From: Streptomyces sp. NBC_01351
Lineage (GTDB): Bacteria > Actinomycetota > Actinomycetes > Streptomycetales > Streptomycetaceae
Assembly (NCBI RefSeq): GCF_036237315.1
Contig: NZ_CP108356.1
Coordinates: forward strand, 3,034,501 to 3,098,500
Direction: 5' to 3'
Length of the DNA stretch: 64,000 nucleotides
Shown: positions 24,839-33,679 of the stretch, one piece after another
Numbering within the stretch: position 1 is the first letter of the stretch
Layout: the number at the start of each line of letters is the position of its first letter
Program-made: the position numbers and the translations under genes
The notes under the pieces: model-generated
The model's input: the letters and a program-made list of their open reading frames with translations, nothing else
Told to the model about the DNA's origin: nothing
The model's database searches: none

Positions 24839-24868
24839 TTGAAATTTCATCTACTTCGGTCGTAGAGT
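24839..24868 (+). promoter_or_regulatory. Promoter with overlapping palindrome, nitroreductase gene
   Basis: TTGAAA (24839-24844) and TAGAGT (24863-24868) are spaced by 18 nt. A perfect palindrome TGAAATTTCA (24840-24849) overlaps the -35 box, a likely repressor site. Confidence 0.5.
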
Positions 24869-24910
24869 CTGGGACATCGCTTCACCCCCGCATGAGAAGA
24901 AGGCTTTCCG

Positions 24911-25501
24911 ATGTCTCTCGTTCTTGACTCCGCCGCGCAGGACCTGCTCTTCCGCGAGGCCCGCACCGCCAACTCGTTCTCCGACGAGCCGGTCACCGAG
25001 GAGCAGGTTCAGGCGATCTACGACCTGGTGAAGTACGGCCCGACCGCCTTCAACGGCACCCCGCTGCGCATCACCCTGGTCCGCTCCCCCGAGGCCCGCG
25101 AGCGCCTCGTGAAGCACATGGCTGAGGGCAACCAGGCCAAGACCGCCGCCGCCCCGCTGGTCGCGATCCTCGCCGCGGACAACGAGTTCCACGAGGAGCT
25201 CCCGGCGCTGCTGCCGCACTTCCCGCAGGCCAAGGACATGTTCTTCGCCGAGCGCCCGGTCCGCGAGCAGTCCGCCCTCGTCAACGCCGCCCTCCAGGCC
25301 GCCTACTTCATCGTCGGCGTCCGCGCCGCCGGCCTCGCCGCGGGCCCGATGACCGGCCTGGACTTCGCAGGCCTCCAGAAGGAGTTCCTGGACGACGACC
25401 ACACCCCGCTGATGGTGGTCAACATAGGCAAGCCGGGCGAGGACGCCTGGTTCGCGCGCTCCCCGCGCCTGGACTTCGACCAGGTCATCACCACCGTCTG
25501 A
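24911..25501 (+). CDS. Nitroreductase-family flavoprotein (RutE/malonic-semialdehyde-reductase-like)
   Basis: A 196-residue FMN reductase. FREARTANSFSDEPVTEEQVQAIYDLVKYGPTAFNGTPLR matches the N-terminal FMN-binding region of the RutE/HadB subgroup, and LQAAYFIVGVRAAGLAAGPMTGLD the second conserved block. Such enzymes reduce nitro groups, quinones or semialdehydes with NAD(P)H. ATGAGAAGAAGGCTTTCCG before the ATG contains the ribosome site. The gene stands alone between a good promoter and a strong terminator. Confidence 0.85.
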   Translation: MSLVLDSAAQDLLFREARTANSFSDEPVTEEQVQAIYDLVKYGPTAFNGTPLRITLVRSPEARERLVKHMAEGNQAKTAAAPLVAILAADNEFHEELPALLPHFPQAKDMFFAERPVREQSALVNAALQAAYFIVGVRAAGLAAGPMTGLDFAGLQKEFLDDDHTPLMVVNIGKPGEDAWFARSPRLDFDQVITTV

Positions 25502-25533
25502 GTGACGTAGCCCGTACGTCGCCCACACGCCGA

Positions 25534-25574
25534 AAGGGCGGCCGGCCCCGGGATCCCCGGGGCCGGCCGCCCTT
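25534..25574. terminator. Strong bidirectional terminator
   Basis: AAGGGCGGCCGGCCCCGG and CCGGGGCCGGCCGCCCTT form an 18-bp perfect stem around a short loop, between convergent genes. Confidence 0.9.
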
Positions 25575-25600
25575 CTCGTTCACCTGCCACGCGGCACGCG

Positions 25601-26134
25601 CTACGCGCCGGCGCCCTGCTTGAACTCCAGCGCCGCCGCCATCGCGCCGAGCTGCTCGAAGGAGGCCGTCCCGGTCACCACCGTGACGTGCCCCTGCTCC
25701 TGCCGCACGAGGGCGTCGTACTTCTCGCCGTCCCAGCGCTCCCAGGCCGTGTCACCGACCTGCTGCGTCTGCCCGGTGGCCTTCGCCTGCCGGGTGACCC
25801 GGTCGAGGTACTTGGCGGAGCTGTCCGAGGACTGCTCCACGGCCACGTACTGCTGTTCCGGATCGAGGAAGCCCAGGTGCCAGGCATTGGCGTTCTTGCG
25901 CTCGTACGACACCGAGGTCGCCCGCCACTGTTCCGGCAGCCCCACGGGGGCGGCCACCGGGTACGGGGCCGCGCGCCGGGCCGTGATCGTCTCCACCCGG
26001 TAGTCGACCGTGCGCGTCGGATCGGCCTTCTCGTCATGCGGGACGAACACGTAGATCCCCGCCACGACGAGGCCGATCACCGCCAGCGACCGGACCATGT
26101 CCCAGATCGTCTGCTTGCCTTTCATACCTGCCAC
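25601..26134 (-). CDS. DUF4245 membrane-anchored protein
   Basis: A 177-residue protein with one N-terminal transmembrane helix (about residues 14-32, [20 protein letters not shown]) and an extracytoplasmic beta-rich domain with [27 protein letters not shown] and [15 protein letters not shown]. This is the DUF4245 layout conserved next to glpX in Streptomyces. The GTG at 26134 is chosen; an ATG at 26125 would start at MKGKQ. Function unknown. Confidence 0.75.
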   Translation of the reverse strand: MAGMKGKQTIWDMVRSLAVIGLVVAGIYVFVPHDEKADPTRTVDYRVETITARRAAPYPVAAPVGLPEQWRATSVSYERKNANAWHLGFLDPEQQYVAVEQSSDSSAKYLDRVTRQAKATGQTQQVGDTAWERWDGEKYDALVRQEQGHVTVVTGTASFEQLGAMAAALEFKQGAGA

Positions 26135-26257
26135 GCCACCATGGTCCCGCATCGCCGCCGGCGATCACCGCCGGGGGCCCCGGAGCGTCGCAAGGTGTCC
26201 GCTCAGGCCAAACGCATGACCGATATGCCGCTCATACGTGACCCGGTCTGCTCAATT

Positions 26258-26277
26258 TATCGACCTACCGATAGAGT
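26258..26277 (+). promoter_or_regulatory. Probable glpX promoter with inverted repeat
   Basis: TATCG-N6-CGATA (26258-26273) overlaps a TAGAGT -10 box (26272-26277), about 50 nt before the glpX ATG. A good -35 is not visible. Confidence 0.35.
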
Positions 26278-26326
26278 TCCAGCACCCTCACTTCCCGGCC
26301 GTCGCCGAACAGAAAGGTGCCCTCGG

Positions 26327-27358
26327 ATGACCGAGCACAACCTGCCGCCTCAGCTCGTAGTCTCTCCGGAGGCCCCCGACCGCAACCTCGCCCTGGAGCT
26401 CGTCCGGGTCACCGAGGCCGCCGCCCTGGCCGCCGGCCGGTGGGTCGGCCGCGGCGACAAGATCGGCGCGGACGGCGCCGCGGTCAACGCGATGCGCACC
26501 CTGATCTCCACCGTCTCGATGAACGGCGTCGTCGTCATCGGCGAGGGCGAGAAGGACGAAGCCCCGATGCTCTTCAACGGCGAGCAGGTCGGTGACGGCA
26601 CCGGCGCCGAGGTCGACATCGCCGTGGACCCGATCGACGGCACCACCCTGAACGCCAAGGGCATGCCGAACGCCATCGCCGTCCTGGCCGCCGCCGACCG
26701 CGGCACCATGTTCGACCCGTCCGCGGTCTTCTACATGGACAAGCTCGTCACCGGCCCCGAGGCCGCCGACTTCGTCGACATCAACGCCCCCGTCTCGGTG
26801 AACATCCGCCGCGTCGCCAAGGCGAAGGGCATGGCCGTCGAGGACGTCACGGTCGTCATCCTGGACCGCCCCCGCCACGAGGGCATCGTCAAGGAGATCC
26901 GCGAGACGGGTGCCCGGATCAAGTTCATCTCCGACGGCGACGTCGCGGGCTCCGTCATGGCGGTCCGCGAGGGCACCGGCGTGGACCTGCTCCTCGGCAT
27001 CGGCGGCACCCCCGAGGGCATCATCTCGGCCTGCGCCATAAAGTGCCTCGGCGGCACGATCCAGGGCAAGCTGTGGCCCAAGGACGACGCCGAGCGCCAG
27101 CGCGCGCTGGACGCCGGGCACGACCTGGACCGCGTCCTGTCCACGAACGACCTGGTCTCCGGCGAGAACGTCTTCTTCGTCGCCACCGGCATCACGGACG
27201 GCGAGCTGCTGCGCGGCGTGCACTACCGCGCGGAGACCGCTACGACCTCGTCGCTGGTCATGCGCTCGAAGTCGGGCACGATCCGCCAGATCGACTCGAC
27301 GCACCGCCTGTCGAAGCTGCGCGCGTACAGCGCGATCGACTTCGACCGCGCGAAGTAG
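26327..27358 (+). CDS. glpX: Class II fructose-1,6-bisphosphatase
   Basis: A 343-residue GlpX-type phosphatase. [10 protein letters not shown] (metal ligands), VDPIDGTT (the Li-sensitive phosphatase DPxDGT motif), [20 protein letters not shown] and the C-terminal RSKSGTIR are all present. It converts fructose 1,6-bisphosphate to fructose 6-phosphate in gluconeogenesis, and is the main FBPase of actinobacteria. The ATG at 26327 starts at the conserved [10 protein letters not shown]; the reading frame is open far upstream only by chance. Confidence 0.95.
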   Translation: MTEHNLPPQLVVSPEAPDRNLALELVRVTEAAALAAGRWVGRGDKIGADGAAVNAMRTLISTVSMNGVVVIGEGEKDEAPMLFNGEQVGDGTGAEVDIAVDPIDGTTLNAKGMPNAIAVLAAADRGTMFDPSAVFYMDKLVTGPEAADFVDINAPVSVNIRRVAKAKGMAVEDVTVVILDRPRHEGIVKEIRETGARIKFISDGDVAGSVMAVREGTGVDLLLGIGGTPEGIISACAIKCLGGTIQGKLWPKDDAERQRALDAGHDLDRVLSTNDLVSGENVFFVATGITDGELLRGVHYRAETATTSSLVMRSKSGTIRQIDSTHRLSKLRAYSAIDFDRAK

Positions 27359-27383
27359 GCCTGCGGCCGGCTCGGCACCACGG

Positions 27384-27435
27384 GAGGGGGCGGTCACCGC
27401 GTCCGGGGGGACCCCCGGCGCGGTGACCGCCCCCT
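27384..27435 (+). terminator. glpX terminator
   Basis: GAGGGGGCGGTCACCGCG pairs perfectly with CGCGGTGACCGCCCCCTC, 26 nt after the stop. Confidence 0.9.
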
Positions 27436-27523
27436 CTGCCGTGTTCGCGGCCTGATCCTGCGGCGCCGTTGCCGGGGGCGCCGCCCCCGGACCCTCCCCC
27501 AGCTACCGCTGGGGGGACCCCCA

Positions 27524-27578
27524 GCGCCTCAAACGCCGGCGGGGCTGGATCTTCCAGCCCCGCCGGCGTTTGAGGCGC
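27524..27578. repeat. Dispersed palindrome, perfect copy
   Basis: Two 26-nt arms, starting GCGCCTCAAACGCCGGCGGG, pair perfectly around a 3-nt loop between the convergent glpX and whiB-like genes; it can act as a bidirectional terminator. Confidence 0.9.
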
Positions 27579-27588
27579 GGGTACGAGC

Positions 27589-27990
27589 TCAGCCCGCCGC
27601 CGCGATCGGGCCCGTGCCCGGGGTCTGGCGGAGCTCGGCGGACCTGCGGCGCATCCGGGCCAGGACCACCCGGCGCTCGGCGGCGGTGAGGCCGCCCCAG
27701 ACTCCGTACGGCTCGGGCTGGAGCAGGGCGTGCTCCCGGCAGGCGACCATCACCGGGCAGCGCGCGCAGACGCGCTTGGCGGCCTCCTCGCGGGAGAGCC
27801 GGGCCGCGGTCGGCTCCTTGGACGGCGCGAAGAAGAGCCCCGCCTCGTCCCGGCGGCACACCGCCTCCGCGTGCCAGGGGCCGTCCTCTTCCCGCGACGG
27901 AGTCCGCGGCTTCGGCACGGCCGCCGCCGCGCGGCCCTGAAGACTCTGGACGGCGGCTACCTGCAGGGACTGATGCGGCGGATGCGGCAC
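27589..27990 (-). CDS. wblI: WhiB-family iron-sulfur regulator (WblI-like)
   Basis: A 133-residue WhiB-like protein with four cluster cysteines, Cys45, Cys75, Cys78 and Cys84 (C-x29-C-x2-C-x5-C), the turn motif GVWGG (96-100) and a basic C-terminal stretch ARMRRRSAELR for DNA contact. The cluster senses redox or NO, and these proteins usually bind the principal sigma factor. GTG at 27990 follows AGGAGT. Position beside glpX and the class I fumarase gene matches the S. coelicolor gene I remember as wblI; that name is from memory. Confidence 0.85.
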   Translation of the reverse strand: MPHPPHQSLQVAAVQSLQGRAAAAVPKPRTPSREEDGPWHAEAVCRRDEAGLFFAPSKEPTAARLSREEAAKRVCARCPVMVACREHALLQPEPYGVWGGLTAAERRVVLARMRRRSAELRQTPGTGPIAAAG

Positions 27991-28122
27991 GGTCTACTCC
28001 TGACGACGTATACGCGAGCGAGAGACGATGCACCTGTCCCTACCCGCTGTACGCGCCCCTATGCACCACGCGCCACGGGCCGGCGGAGGTTCGTCCGAAA
28101 CGCGCCCCCGCCGCCCGGGCCC

Positions 28123-28665
28123 TCACACGGCCGGCGGCGCCCAGCGGGGATCGCGCCCCAGGAAGGCCAGCAGCAAGCCGGCCGGGTCGACCTCGGGTGC
28201 GGGGCCGCCGGGGAACGCCGGCCCGTAGGCAAAGCCCCGCAGGGGCTCGGCGAGGGCCTCCGCCGCAGGCCGCAGCGCCTCCGCGAGGGCCGCCGGGAGC
28301 GGGGACGGCAGGCCGGTGGCGACGGCGATGTCCCAGGCGTGCACCGTGGCGTCGAGGGCGGCCGCGCCGACTGCCGTCTCGGCGGACACCGTGAACGGGG
28401 GCAACGGCACCGCGACCTCGGCGGTACCGGGCGCCACCCCGGCGAAGGCCTCGGCCGCGGCGGCGAGTGCGGGCTCCAGCAGCCGCACCGGGCTGCCTGC
28501 GAGGGTGCCGGAGGGTGCGAAAGGGTCCTCGGCGGGGCCGGGGCCGCCGGTCAGGCGGGAGGCGTAGGCCAGCTGGTCGCCGGCGGCGTGCCGGTCGCCT
28601 GCGGCGCACTGGAGGACCTGGGTGGCGTCCCACGGCTCGCACCGCGTATCGGCCCGCTCCCAGCC
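28123..28665 (-). pseudogene. TIGR03086/maleylpyruvate-isomerase-fold protein, 5' end apparently lost
   Basis: Similarity to DinB-like metal-binding TIGR03086 proteins runs from RCEPWDATQVLQCAAGD to the TGA at 28123, including DATVHAWDIAVATG and LLLAFLGRDPRW. The usual first helix is missing. In this frame no ATG, GTG or TTG occurs upstream from codon 28488 back to beyond 28800; the region in front is a GC-rich tandem repeat. The family's conserved His in the L-x-H-x-x-x-G motif is Cys here. The GTG at 28488 would give a 121-residue fragment lacking the first domain half. It looks like a decayed gene; a CTG start is the alternative. Confidence 0.55.
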
Positions 28666-28672
28666 ATCGGCG

Positions 28673-28768
28673 GGCGCCCCGGCGGGAGTTGCGCGCCTCT
28701 GGGGGTGGCGGGCGTACGGCGGCGCCCCAGCGGGGGTGGTGCGCCTGCGGGGGTGGTGCGCCTGCGGC
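28673..28768. repeat. 48-bp imperfect tandem duplication
   Basis: Two 48-bp units (28673-28720 and 28721-28768) begin GGCGCCCC and share about three quarters of positions; the second also contains two 17-bp GCGCCTGCGGGGGTGGT-like subunits. It lies where the 5' end of the TIGR03086 gene should be. Confidence 0.7.
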
Positions 28769-28840
28769 GGATCACCGGCACGCCACTCGGCTGAATCCCG
28801 TTGTTTCAGGGCGTGTTGGGCGCCGCTTCACGCGGCCCGC

Positions 28841-29509
28841 TCAGCCGTCCAGGCGCTTGCGCAGCTTGTGCGCCAGGTCGACCAGGCGGGAGCCGAGCTT
28901 GGGGCGAGCCTCGATGTTGCCGAGCAGCGCGAAGCCGCGGACGATCACCACCGGGGCCTGCGGGTCCGTCTCCCCCCGGCTCTCGCCGCGCACCTCGAAG
29001 TTGCCGAGGACCCCGCTGCCGTAGCCGCGCAGGGTGACGTTCTCCGGGACGACCACCTCCACGTTGCCGAGTACGCAGGTCACGTTGATCTCGGTGACCT
29101 GCTGCTCGAAGACCGCCTCGGTGAGGTCGATGCTGATGTCGCCCATGACCGAGACCGCGCGGGTGTGCGCGCCCGGCCGCCAGCGGCCCTTGCGGGCGGA
29201 GGCGCTGCACACGGCCACGACGTTGTCGGTGTAGCCCGCCGGAGCGGAGGCGCCGTACGCGGGCGAGGGGTGGCCGGCGCCGGGCGCGGGCAGGTCCCGT
29301 ACGAGGCCCTCCAGCTCGCCGACCGTCTTGAGCTCGTACAGCGAGTCCAGGCGCTCCGAGTGCTCCTCGGAGTTCAGGCGGCCCTCGGCGAGGGCGTCGC
29401 CGAGCGTCTGCGCGATCCGGTCCCGGTCGGCGTCGGACGCGCGCAGCTCCGAGGGGGCGGCGGCAGCAGGGGCGGCGGGGTGCTTTTCCAGGTCCACGGC
29501 ACCCAGCAT
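28841..29509 (-). CDS. DUF1707 protein with LiaF-like C-terminal domain
   Basis: A 222-residue protein. ELRASDADRDRIAQTLGDALAEGRLNSEEHSERL (about residues 22-56) is the DUF1707 helical domain; VSVMGDISIDL...VTCVLGNVEVVVPENVTLRGYGSGVLGNFEV (about 130-180) is the beta-helical repeat of the cell-wall-active-antibiotic-response family. No membrane helix is seen. Such proteins occur in envelope-stress regulons. It is divergent from the class I fumarase gene with 147 nt between them. Confidence 0.8.
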   Translation of the reverse strand: MLGAVDLEKHPAAPAAAAPSELRASDADRDRIAQTLGDALAEGRLNSEEHSERLDSLYELKTVGELEGLVRDLPAPGAGHPSPAYGASAPAGYTDNVVAVCSASARKGRWRPGAHTRAVSVMGDISIDLTEAVFEQQVTEINVTCVLGNVEVVVPENVTLRGYGSGVLGNFEVRGESRGETDPQAPVVIVRGFALLGNIEARPKLGSRLVDLAHKLRKRLDG

Positions 29510-29557
29510 AGCGAGACACGATAGATCGCGATACTCCTGAGTGGCGCAGAGCGGGCC

Positions 29558-29576
29558 CCTAGTGAGCCTTACCTCA
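29558..29576. promoter_or_regulatory. Possible iron box (DmdR/IdeR-type)
   Basis: CCTAGTGAGCCTTACCTCA matches 13 of 19 positions of the DtxR-family iron-box consensus as I remember it (TTAGGTGAGCCTAACCTAA), with an unbroken GTGAGCCT core. It lies in the divergent promoter region of the DUF1707 and Fe-S fumarase genes. Confidence 0.35.
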
Positions 29577-29656
29577 CAACCACGGCCGCGTCGAGAGGTT
29601 CTACGCTGGATGACCGCGCTGCCAATTGGTCGCCAGTGCTGTCTGCCGAGTGAGGA

Positions 29657-31333
29657 ATGACTGCCGTCATGCCAGAGTTTGCGTACACCGACCTGCTGCC
29701 CCTGGGCGAGGACACCACCCCCTACCGGCTGGTGACCGCCGAGGGCGTCTCCACCTTCGAGGCTGACGGCCGTACGTTCCTCAAGGTCGAGCCCGAGGCG
29801 CTGCGCAAGCTCGCCGAAGAGGCCATCCACGACATCCAGCACTTCCTGCGCCCCGCGCACCTCGCGCAGCTGCGCCGCATCATCGACGACCCCGAGGCCT
29901 CCGCGAACGACAAGTTCGTCGCGCTCGACCTCCTCAAGAACGCGAACATCGCGGCGGCCGGCGTCCTGCCGATGTGCCAGGACACGGGCACGGCCATCGT
30001 GATGGGCAAGCGCGGCCAGAACGTGCTGACCGAGGGCGGCGACGAGGCGGCGCTCTCGCGCGGCATCTACGACGCGTACACCCGCCTGAACCTGCGCTAC
30101 TCGCAGATGGCGCCGCTCACCATGTGGGAGGAGAAGAACACCGGCTCGAACCTGCCCGCGCAGATCGAGCTGTACGCGACGGACGGCGGCGCGTACAAGT
30201 TCCTCTTCATGGCCAAGGGCGGCGGCTCGGCCAACAAGTCCTTCCTCTACCAGGAGACCAAGGCGGTCCTCAACGAGGCCTCCATGATGAAGTTCCTGGA
30301 GGAGAAGATCCGCTCGCTCGGCACCGCGGCCTGCCCGCCGTACCACCTGGCGATCGTGGTCGGCGGCACCTCGGCCGAGCACGCGCTGAAGACCGCGAAG
30401 TACGCCTCCGCGCACTACCTGGACGAGCTGCCCACCGAGGGCTCCCCCCTGGGCCACGGCTTCCGCGATCACGACCTCGAACAGCAGGTCTTCGAGCTCA
30501 CCCAGAAGATCGGCATCGGCGCGCAGTTCGGCGGCAAGTACTTCTGCCACGACGTCCGCGTCGTCCGCCTCCCCCGCCACGGCGCCTCGCTCCCCGTCGC
30601 CATCGCCGTCTCCTGCTCCGCGGACCGCCAGGCGACCGCGAAGATCACCGCCGAGGGCGTCTTCCTGGAGCAGCTGGAGACGGACCCGGCGCGCTTCCTC
30701 CCCGACACCACGGACTCGCACCTGGACGAGGCCTCGGACGTCGTCTCCATCGACCTGAACCAGCCGATGGACGACATCCTCGCGACCCTGACCAAGCACC
30801 CGGTCAAGACCCGCCTGTCCCTGACCGGCCCGCTGGTCGTGGCGCGCGACATCGCGCACGCCAAGATCAAGGAGCTGCTGGACTCGGGCGCGGAGATGCC
30901 GCAGTACCTGAAGGACCACCCGGTCTACTACGCGGGCCCCGCGAAGACCCCCGAGGGCTACGCCTCCGGCTCCTTCGGCCCGACGACGGCCGGCCGCATG
31001 GACTCGTACGTCGAGCAGTTCCAGGCGGCGGGCGGCTCGAAGGTCATGCTGGCCAAGGGCAACCGCTCGCAGCAGGTGACGGACGCGTGCGGCGCGCACG
31101 GCGGCTTCTACCTGGGCTCCATCGGCGGCCCGGCGGCGCGCCTCGCGCAGGACTGCATCAAGAAGGTCGAGGTCCTGGAGTACGAGGAGCTCGGCATGGA
31201 GGCCGTCTGGAAGATCGAGGTGGAGGACTTCCCGGCCTTCATCGTGGTCGACGACAAGGGCAACGACTTCTTCCAGAACCCGGCCCCGGAGCCGACGTTC
31301 ACCCACATCCCGGTCCGCGGCCCGGGTCTGTAG
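29657..31333 (+). CDS. Class I (Fe-S) fumarate hydratase
   Basis: A 558-residue [4Fe-4S] hydratase converting fumarate to malate. [20 protein letters not shown] carries the first cluster cysteine and the substrate pocket; [36 protein letters not shown] and [29 protein letters not shown] hold others; the beta domain has [12 protein letters not shown] and [21 protein letters not shown]. Start at 29657 (MTAVMPEF) or at the second ATG, 29669. A class II fumarase is encoded 7 kb downstream, a pairing also seen in S. coelicolor. Confidence 0.93.
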   Translation: MTAVMPEFAYTDLLPLGEDTTPYRLVTAEGVSTFEADGRTFLKVEPEALRKLAEEAIHDIQHFLRPAHLAQLRRIIDDPEASANDKFVALDLLKNANIAAAGVLPMCQDTGTAIVMGKRGQNVLTEGGDEAALSRGIYDAYTRLNLRYSQMAPLTMWEEKNTGSNLPAQIELYATDGGAYKFLFMAKGGGSANKSFLYQETKAVLNEASMMKFLEEKIRSLGTAACPPYHLAIVVGGTSAEHALKTAKYASAHYLDELPTEGSPLGHGFRDHDLEQQVFELTQKIGIGAQFGGKYFCHDVRVVRLPRHGASLPVAIAVSCSADRQATAKITAEGVFLEQLETDPARFLPDTTDSHLDEASDVVSIDLNQPMDDILATLTKHPVKTRLSLTGPLVVARDIAHAKIKELLDSGAEMPQYLKDHPVYYAGPAKTPEGYASGSFGPTTAGRMDSYVEQFQAAGGSKVMLAKGNRSQQVTDACGAHGGFYLGSIGGPAARLAQDCIKKVEVLEYEELGMEAVWKIEVEDFPAFIVVDDKGNDFFQNPAPEPTFTHIPVRGPGL

Positions 31334-31555
31334 CCCGCGCTCCACTGCCGGGCGCCGGCGGCTCGGACGGGCCTCCCGGGTGTTCGGCGACGTGCGCGAA
31401 ACGTCGCCGAACACCCCGCCCACACGACTCCCACACGACGCCCACGCGATGCCCATGCGACCCCCACAGGCCGCCCCAAGGCCTCGAACAGCCAACGGAA
31501 TTCGAATGTATAGGCTGCTCGGGAAGTCTTGACCGACGTGCGGTGGGGGGACGAC

Positions 31556-32995
31556 ATGCTGACGTACCAGGAAGTCATGACGACCGACTACGGGCGCCTC
31601 CTGGCGGCAGCCGACAAGTGGCAGTCGATGGCGGAGGAGATCCGCAAGGTCGAAGAACGCTATCGGGACACCGTTCAGAAGATCCACACGAGCGGCAACT
31701 GGGCCGGGGTCAGTTCGACCGCGTCGTTCACGAACTTCGAAGCGACCCGGTACGAGTACCAGGCCGCCCAGACCCAGGCGAAGGCGACCGCCACGCTGCT
31801 GCGCAACGGACACCAGCAGCTCACCGAGCTCAAGAAGACGCTCGAGAACGCGCGCGCCGACGCGATCAAGGCAGGGATGAGCGTCTCCGGGACGGGGGAC
31901 GTGGTCTTCGACACCACCAAGCTCAGCGCCGCCGAGAAGAACGCCATGCGGCACGACCCTGACTACATGACGAGCGTCAGGACCGCCGAGCAGTCCTGGC
32001 GCGATTACATCAAGGAGTGCGTCAAAGCGGTCGACGAGGCCGACCAGGACCTGCGCAAGGACCTGGAGGCGGTCGTCAAGGACGGCGCGGGCGGCAAGGG
32101 CGACGGCACGCCGGGCACCGGCTTCAACGGGCAGGCCGGGGACGTCGCGAAGGCCGACGACGCCCAGAAGCAGGAGCGCTTCGACCTCGCCTGGCTGAAG
32201 AAGCGGGACAACGAGACCCTCGACGACTACATCGAGCGGCTCCAGAAGGACGGCATGACCCGCCTCACGGGCAACCCGAAGCTGGCGGAACTGGTCTCCA
32301 ACATCAGCAAGTCCACGGTGACGGCCGGCGCGTTCGCCGCTGCGCTGACGGCGGTCGGCATGAACTCCTTCAAGCTGGCCGGCTACTTCAAGGACGTGAA
32401 GGGCGGCGTCTACCCGAGGGCCTTCAACGCACCGGGCACCCTGCTGGAGCGGAACGTCAACGCACGGCTGGCGGGCGCGACTCCGGGCGGCCTGTTGAGC
32501 AAACTGCCCCCCAACGTCGTCGGCGCGCTCACGGGCTCCGACGAGGCGGCCATGTGGGGTGGCCACATGAAGAACGGCCGCTTCTTCATCCCGGTGGCCT
32601 CCGAGGCCAACCTCATCACGGTCGCCCAGCAGGGCGGCATGGCGAACGCCGCGAAGGCGGCCGGCGCGCTGCGCGGGCTGGGCGTGGTGGGAGGCGTCGC
32701 CGCCACCGCCTACGGCGTGGCGAACCTGGCCACGTACGACACCGAGATGATCAAGAAGGACCCGGCGAAGTTCGCCACCGACCTCACGGGTACGGCCTTC
32801 AGCGGTTCGATGACCGCGCTGGCCATCGCCCCCAATCCGGTGACCGCCGCATTTGCCGTGGGGACCGGCGTCGCCTACGGCGCCGCGCTGATCTGGGACA
32901 ACCACGAAGCCATAGGCAAGGGCCTGGAGAAGGCCGGAGACGGCATCGCCGACGGTGCCAAGAAACTCGGCAGCGCGCTGAACCCGTTCGACTAG
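31556..32995 (+). CDS. Large WXG100-superfamily protein (ESX/type VII-associated)
   Basis: A 479-residue protein. The N-terminal 100 residues form a helical hairpin with the WxG turn in SGNWAGVSS, as in ESAT-6-like proteins, but longer. A charged coiled-coil region follows (to about 250), then Ala/Gly-rich hydrophobic segments near 265-285, 370-395 and 420-450 and a C-terminal helix ending LGSALNPFD. The ATG at 31556 has GGGGGGAC in front. Such long WXG proteins are often type VII secretion substrates or toxin carriers. It heads a run of four rightward genes. Confidence 0.65.
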   Translation: MLTYQEVMTTDYGRLLAAADKWQSMAEEIRKVEERYRDTVQKIHTSGNWAGVSSTASFTNFEATRYEYQAAQTQAKATATLLRNGHQQLTELKKTLENARADAIKAGMSVSGTGDVVFDTTKLSAAEKNAMRHDPDYMTSVRTAEQSWRDYIKECVKAVDEADQDLRKDLEAVVKDGAGGKGDGTPGTGFNGQAGDVAKADDAQKQERFDLAWLKKRDNETLDDYIERLQKDGMTRLTGNPKLAELVSNISKSTVTAGAFAAALTAVGMNSFKLAGYFKDVKGGVYPRAFNAPGTLLERNVNARLAGATPGGLLSKLPPNVVGALTGSDEAAMWGGHMKNGRFFIPVASEANLITVAQQGGMANAAKAAGALRGLGVVGGVAATAYGVANLATYDTEMIKKDPAKFATDLTGTAFSGSMTALAIAPNPVTAAFAVGTGVAYGAALIWDNHEAIGKGLEKAGDGIADGAKKLGSALNPFD

Positions 32996-33007
32996 GAGGG
33001 CAGAGAC

Positions 33008-33625
33008 ATGCACACCCAGACCACCCCGTTCCAGTTGAAAACGTGGCAGGGCGGCGAGAAGGGTCAGGTTCGCCGGAGCCTGCCCCTCTGGCAGGGGACG
33101 TCCCCGGAGTGGGGCGAGATCACGGTGGCTTCACTGCCCCACGCACACGACGACGTCCGCGCCACCGAGATCACCGGCGGCCACATCCCCACGGTCGTCT
33201 TCGAATCCCGCGGCATGCAGGTGACGATCACCGAACGGCCGACGCTGAACGGGCCGACGCTGCGCGTCGGGGGCGCCACGGCGTACCTGAAGCGGAACCG
33301 GTGGGCGGCCACGCACCGGGGCCGCGCCCTGCACATGAAGTACGGCGGCGACAGGTACCGGCTCTGGGCGGTCAACAAGCGGGAGTACGTCCTCATGCGC
33401 GAGGCGGACAACGAGGACCGCGGTGTCACCGTCAAGGTCAAGGAATCCGGCATGGCCAAGTGGAAGCGCGTCGACGTGAGCGCGACGGGCCGCGCCCTCG
33501 GGTCCGACATCGCGCTCGCACTCGTCTTCTCCGGTGTCGACCGGTCCGTGCTCACCCGGCGGGGGGCCGTGCGCGCGGGCATCTCGCGGGTCTTCCACGT
33601 GGCGGTGGATTCGTCCATGGGGTGA
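33008..33625 (+). CDS. Hypothetical protein of the ESX-like gene set
   Basis: A 205-residue, basic, mainly beta protein with no signal peptide or membrane helix, starting 12 nt after the WXG protein gene behind an AGGAGGG ribosome site. WAATHRGRALHMKYGGDRYRLWAVNK and REYVLMREADNEDRGVTVKVKESG look like stacked beta strands. No family recognised. Tight linkage suggests a chaperone, immunity or partner role for the preceding protein. Confidence 0.7.
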   Translation: MHTQTTPFQLKTWQGGEKGQVRRSLPLWQGTSPEWGEITVASLPHAHDDVRATEITGGHIPTVVFESRGMQVTITERPTLNGPTLRVGGATAYLKRNRWAATHRGRALHMKYGGDRYRLWAVNKREYVLMREADNEDRGVTVKVKESGMAKWKRVDVSATGRALGSDIALALVFSGVDRSVLTRRGAVRAGISRVFHVAVDSSMG

Positions 33626-33679
33626 TCCCCGACCCGACCTGGCCCGACCCCCGAACCGACCGATGGAGCGAGTGAGCGT

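Noticed and set aside
24697..24910. Possible small gene between xseB and the nitroreductase gene
   Set aside because: No frame has both a start with a ribosome site and a normal composition; it holds GC-rich inverted sequence and the next promoter.
28841..33013. 1390-codon minus-strand open frame over the fumarase and WXG genes
   Set aside because: Only its last 222 codons (the DUF1707 protein) are real. The rest is antisense to fumarase, which has full motifs.
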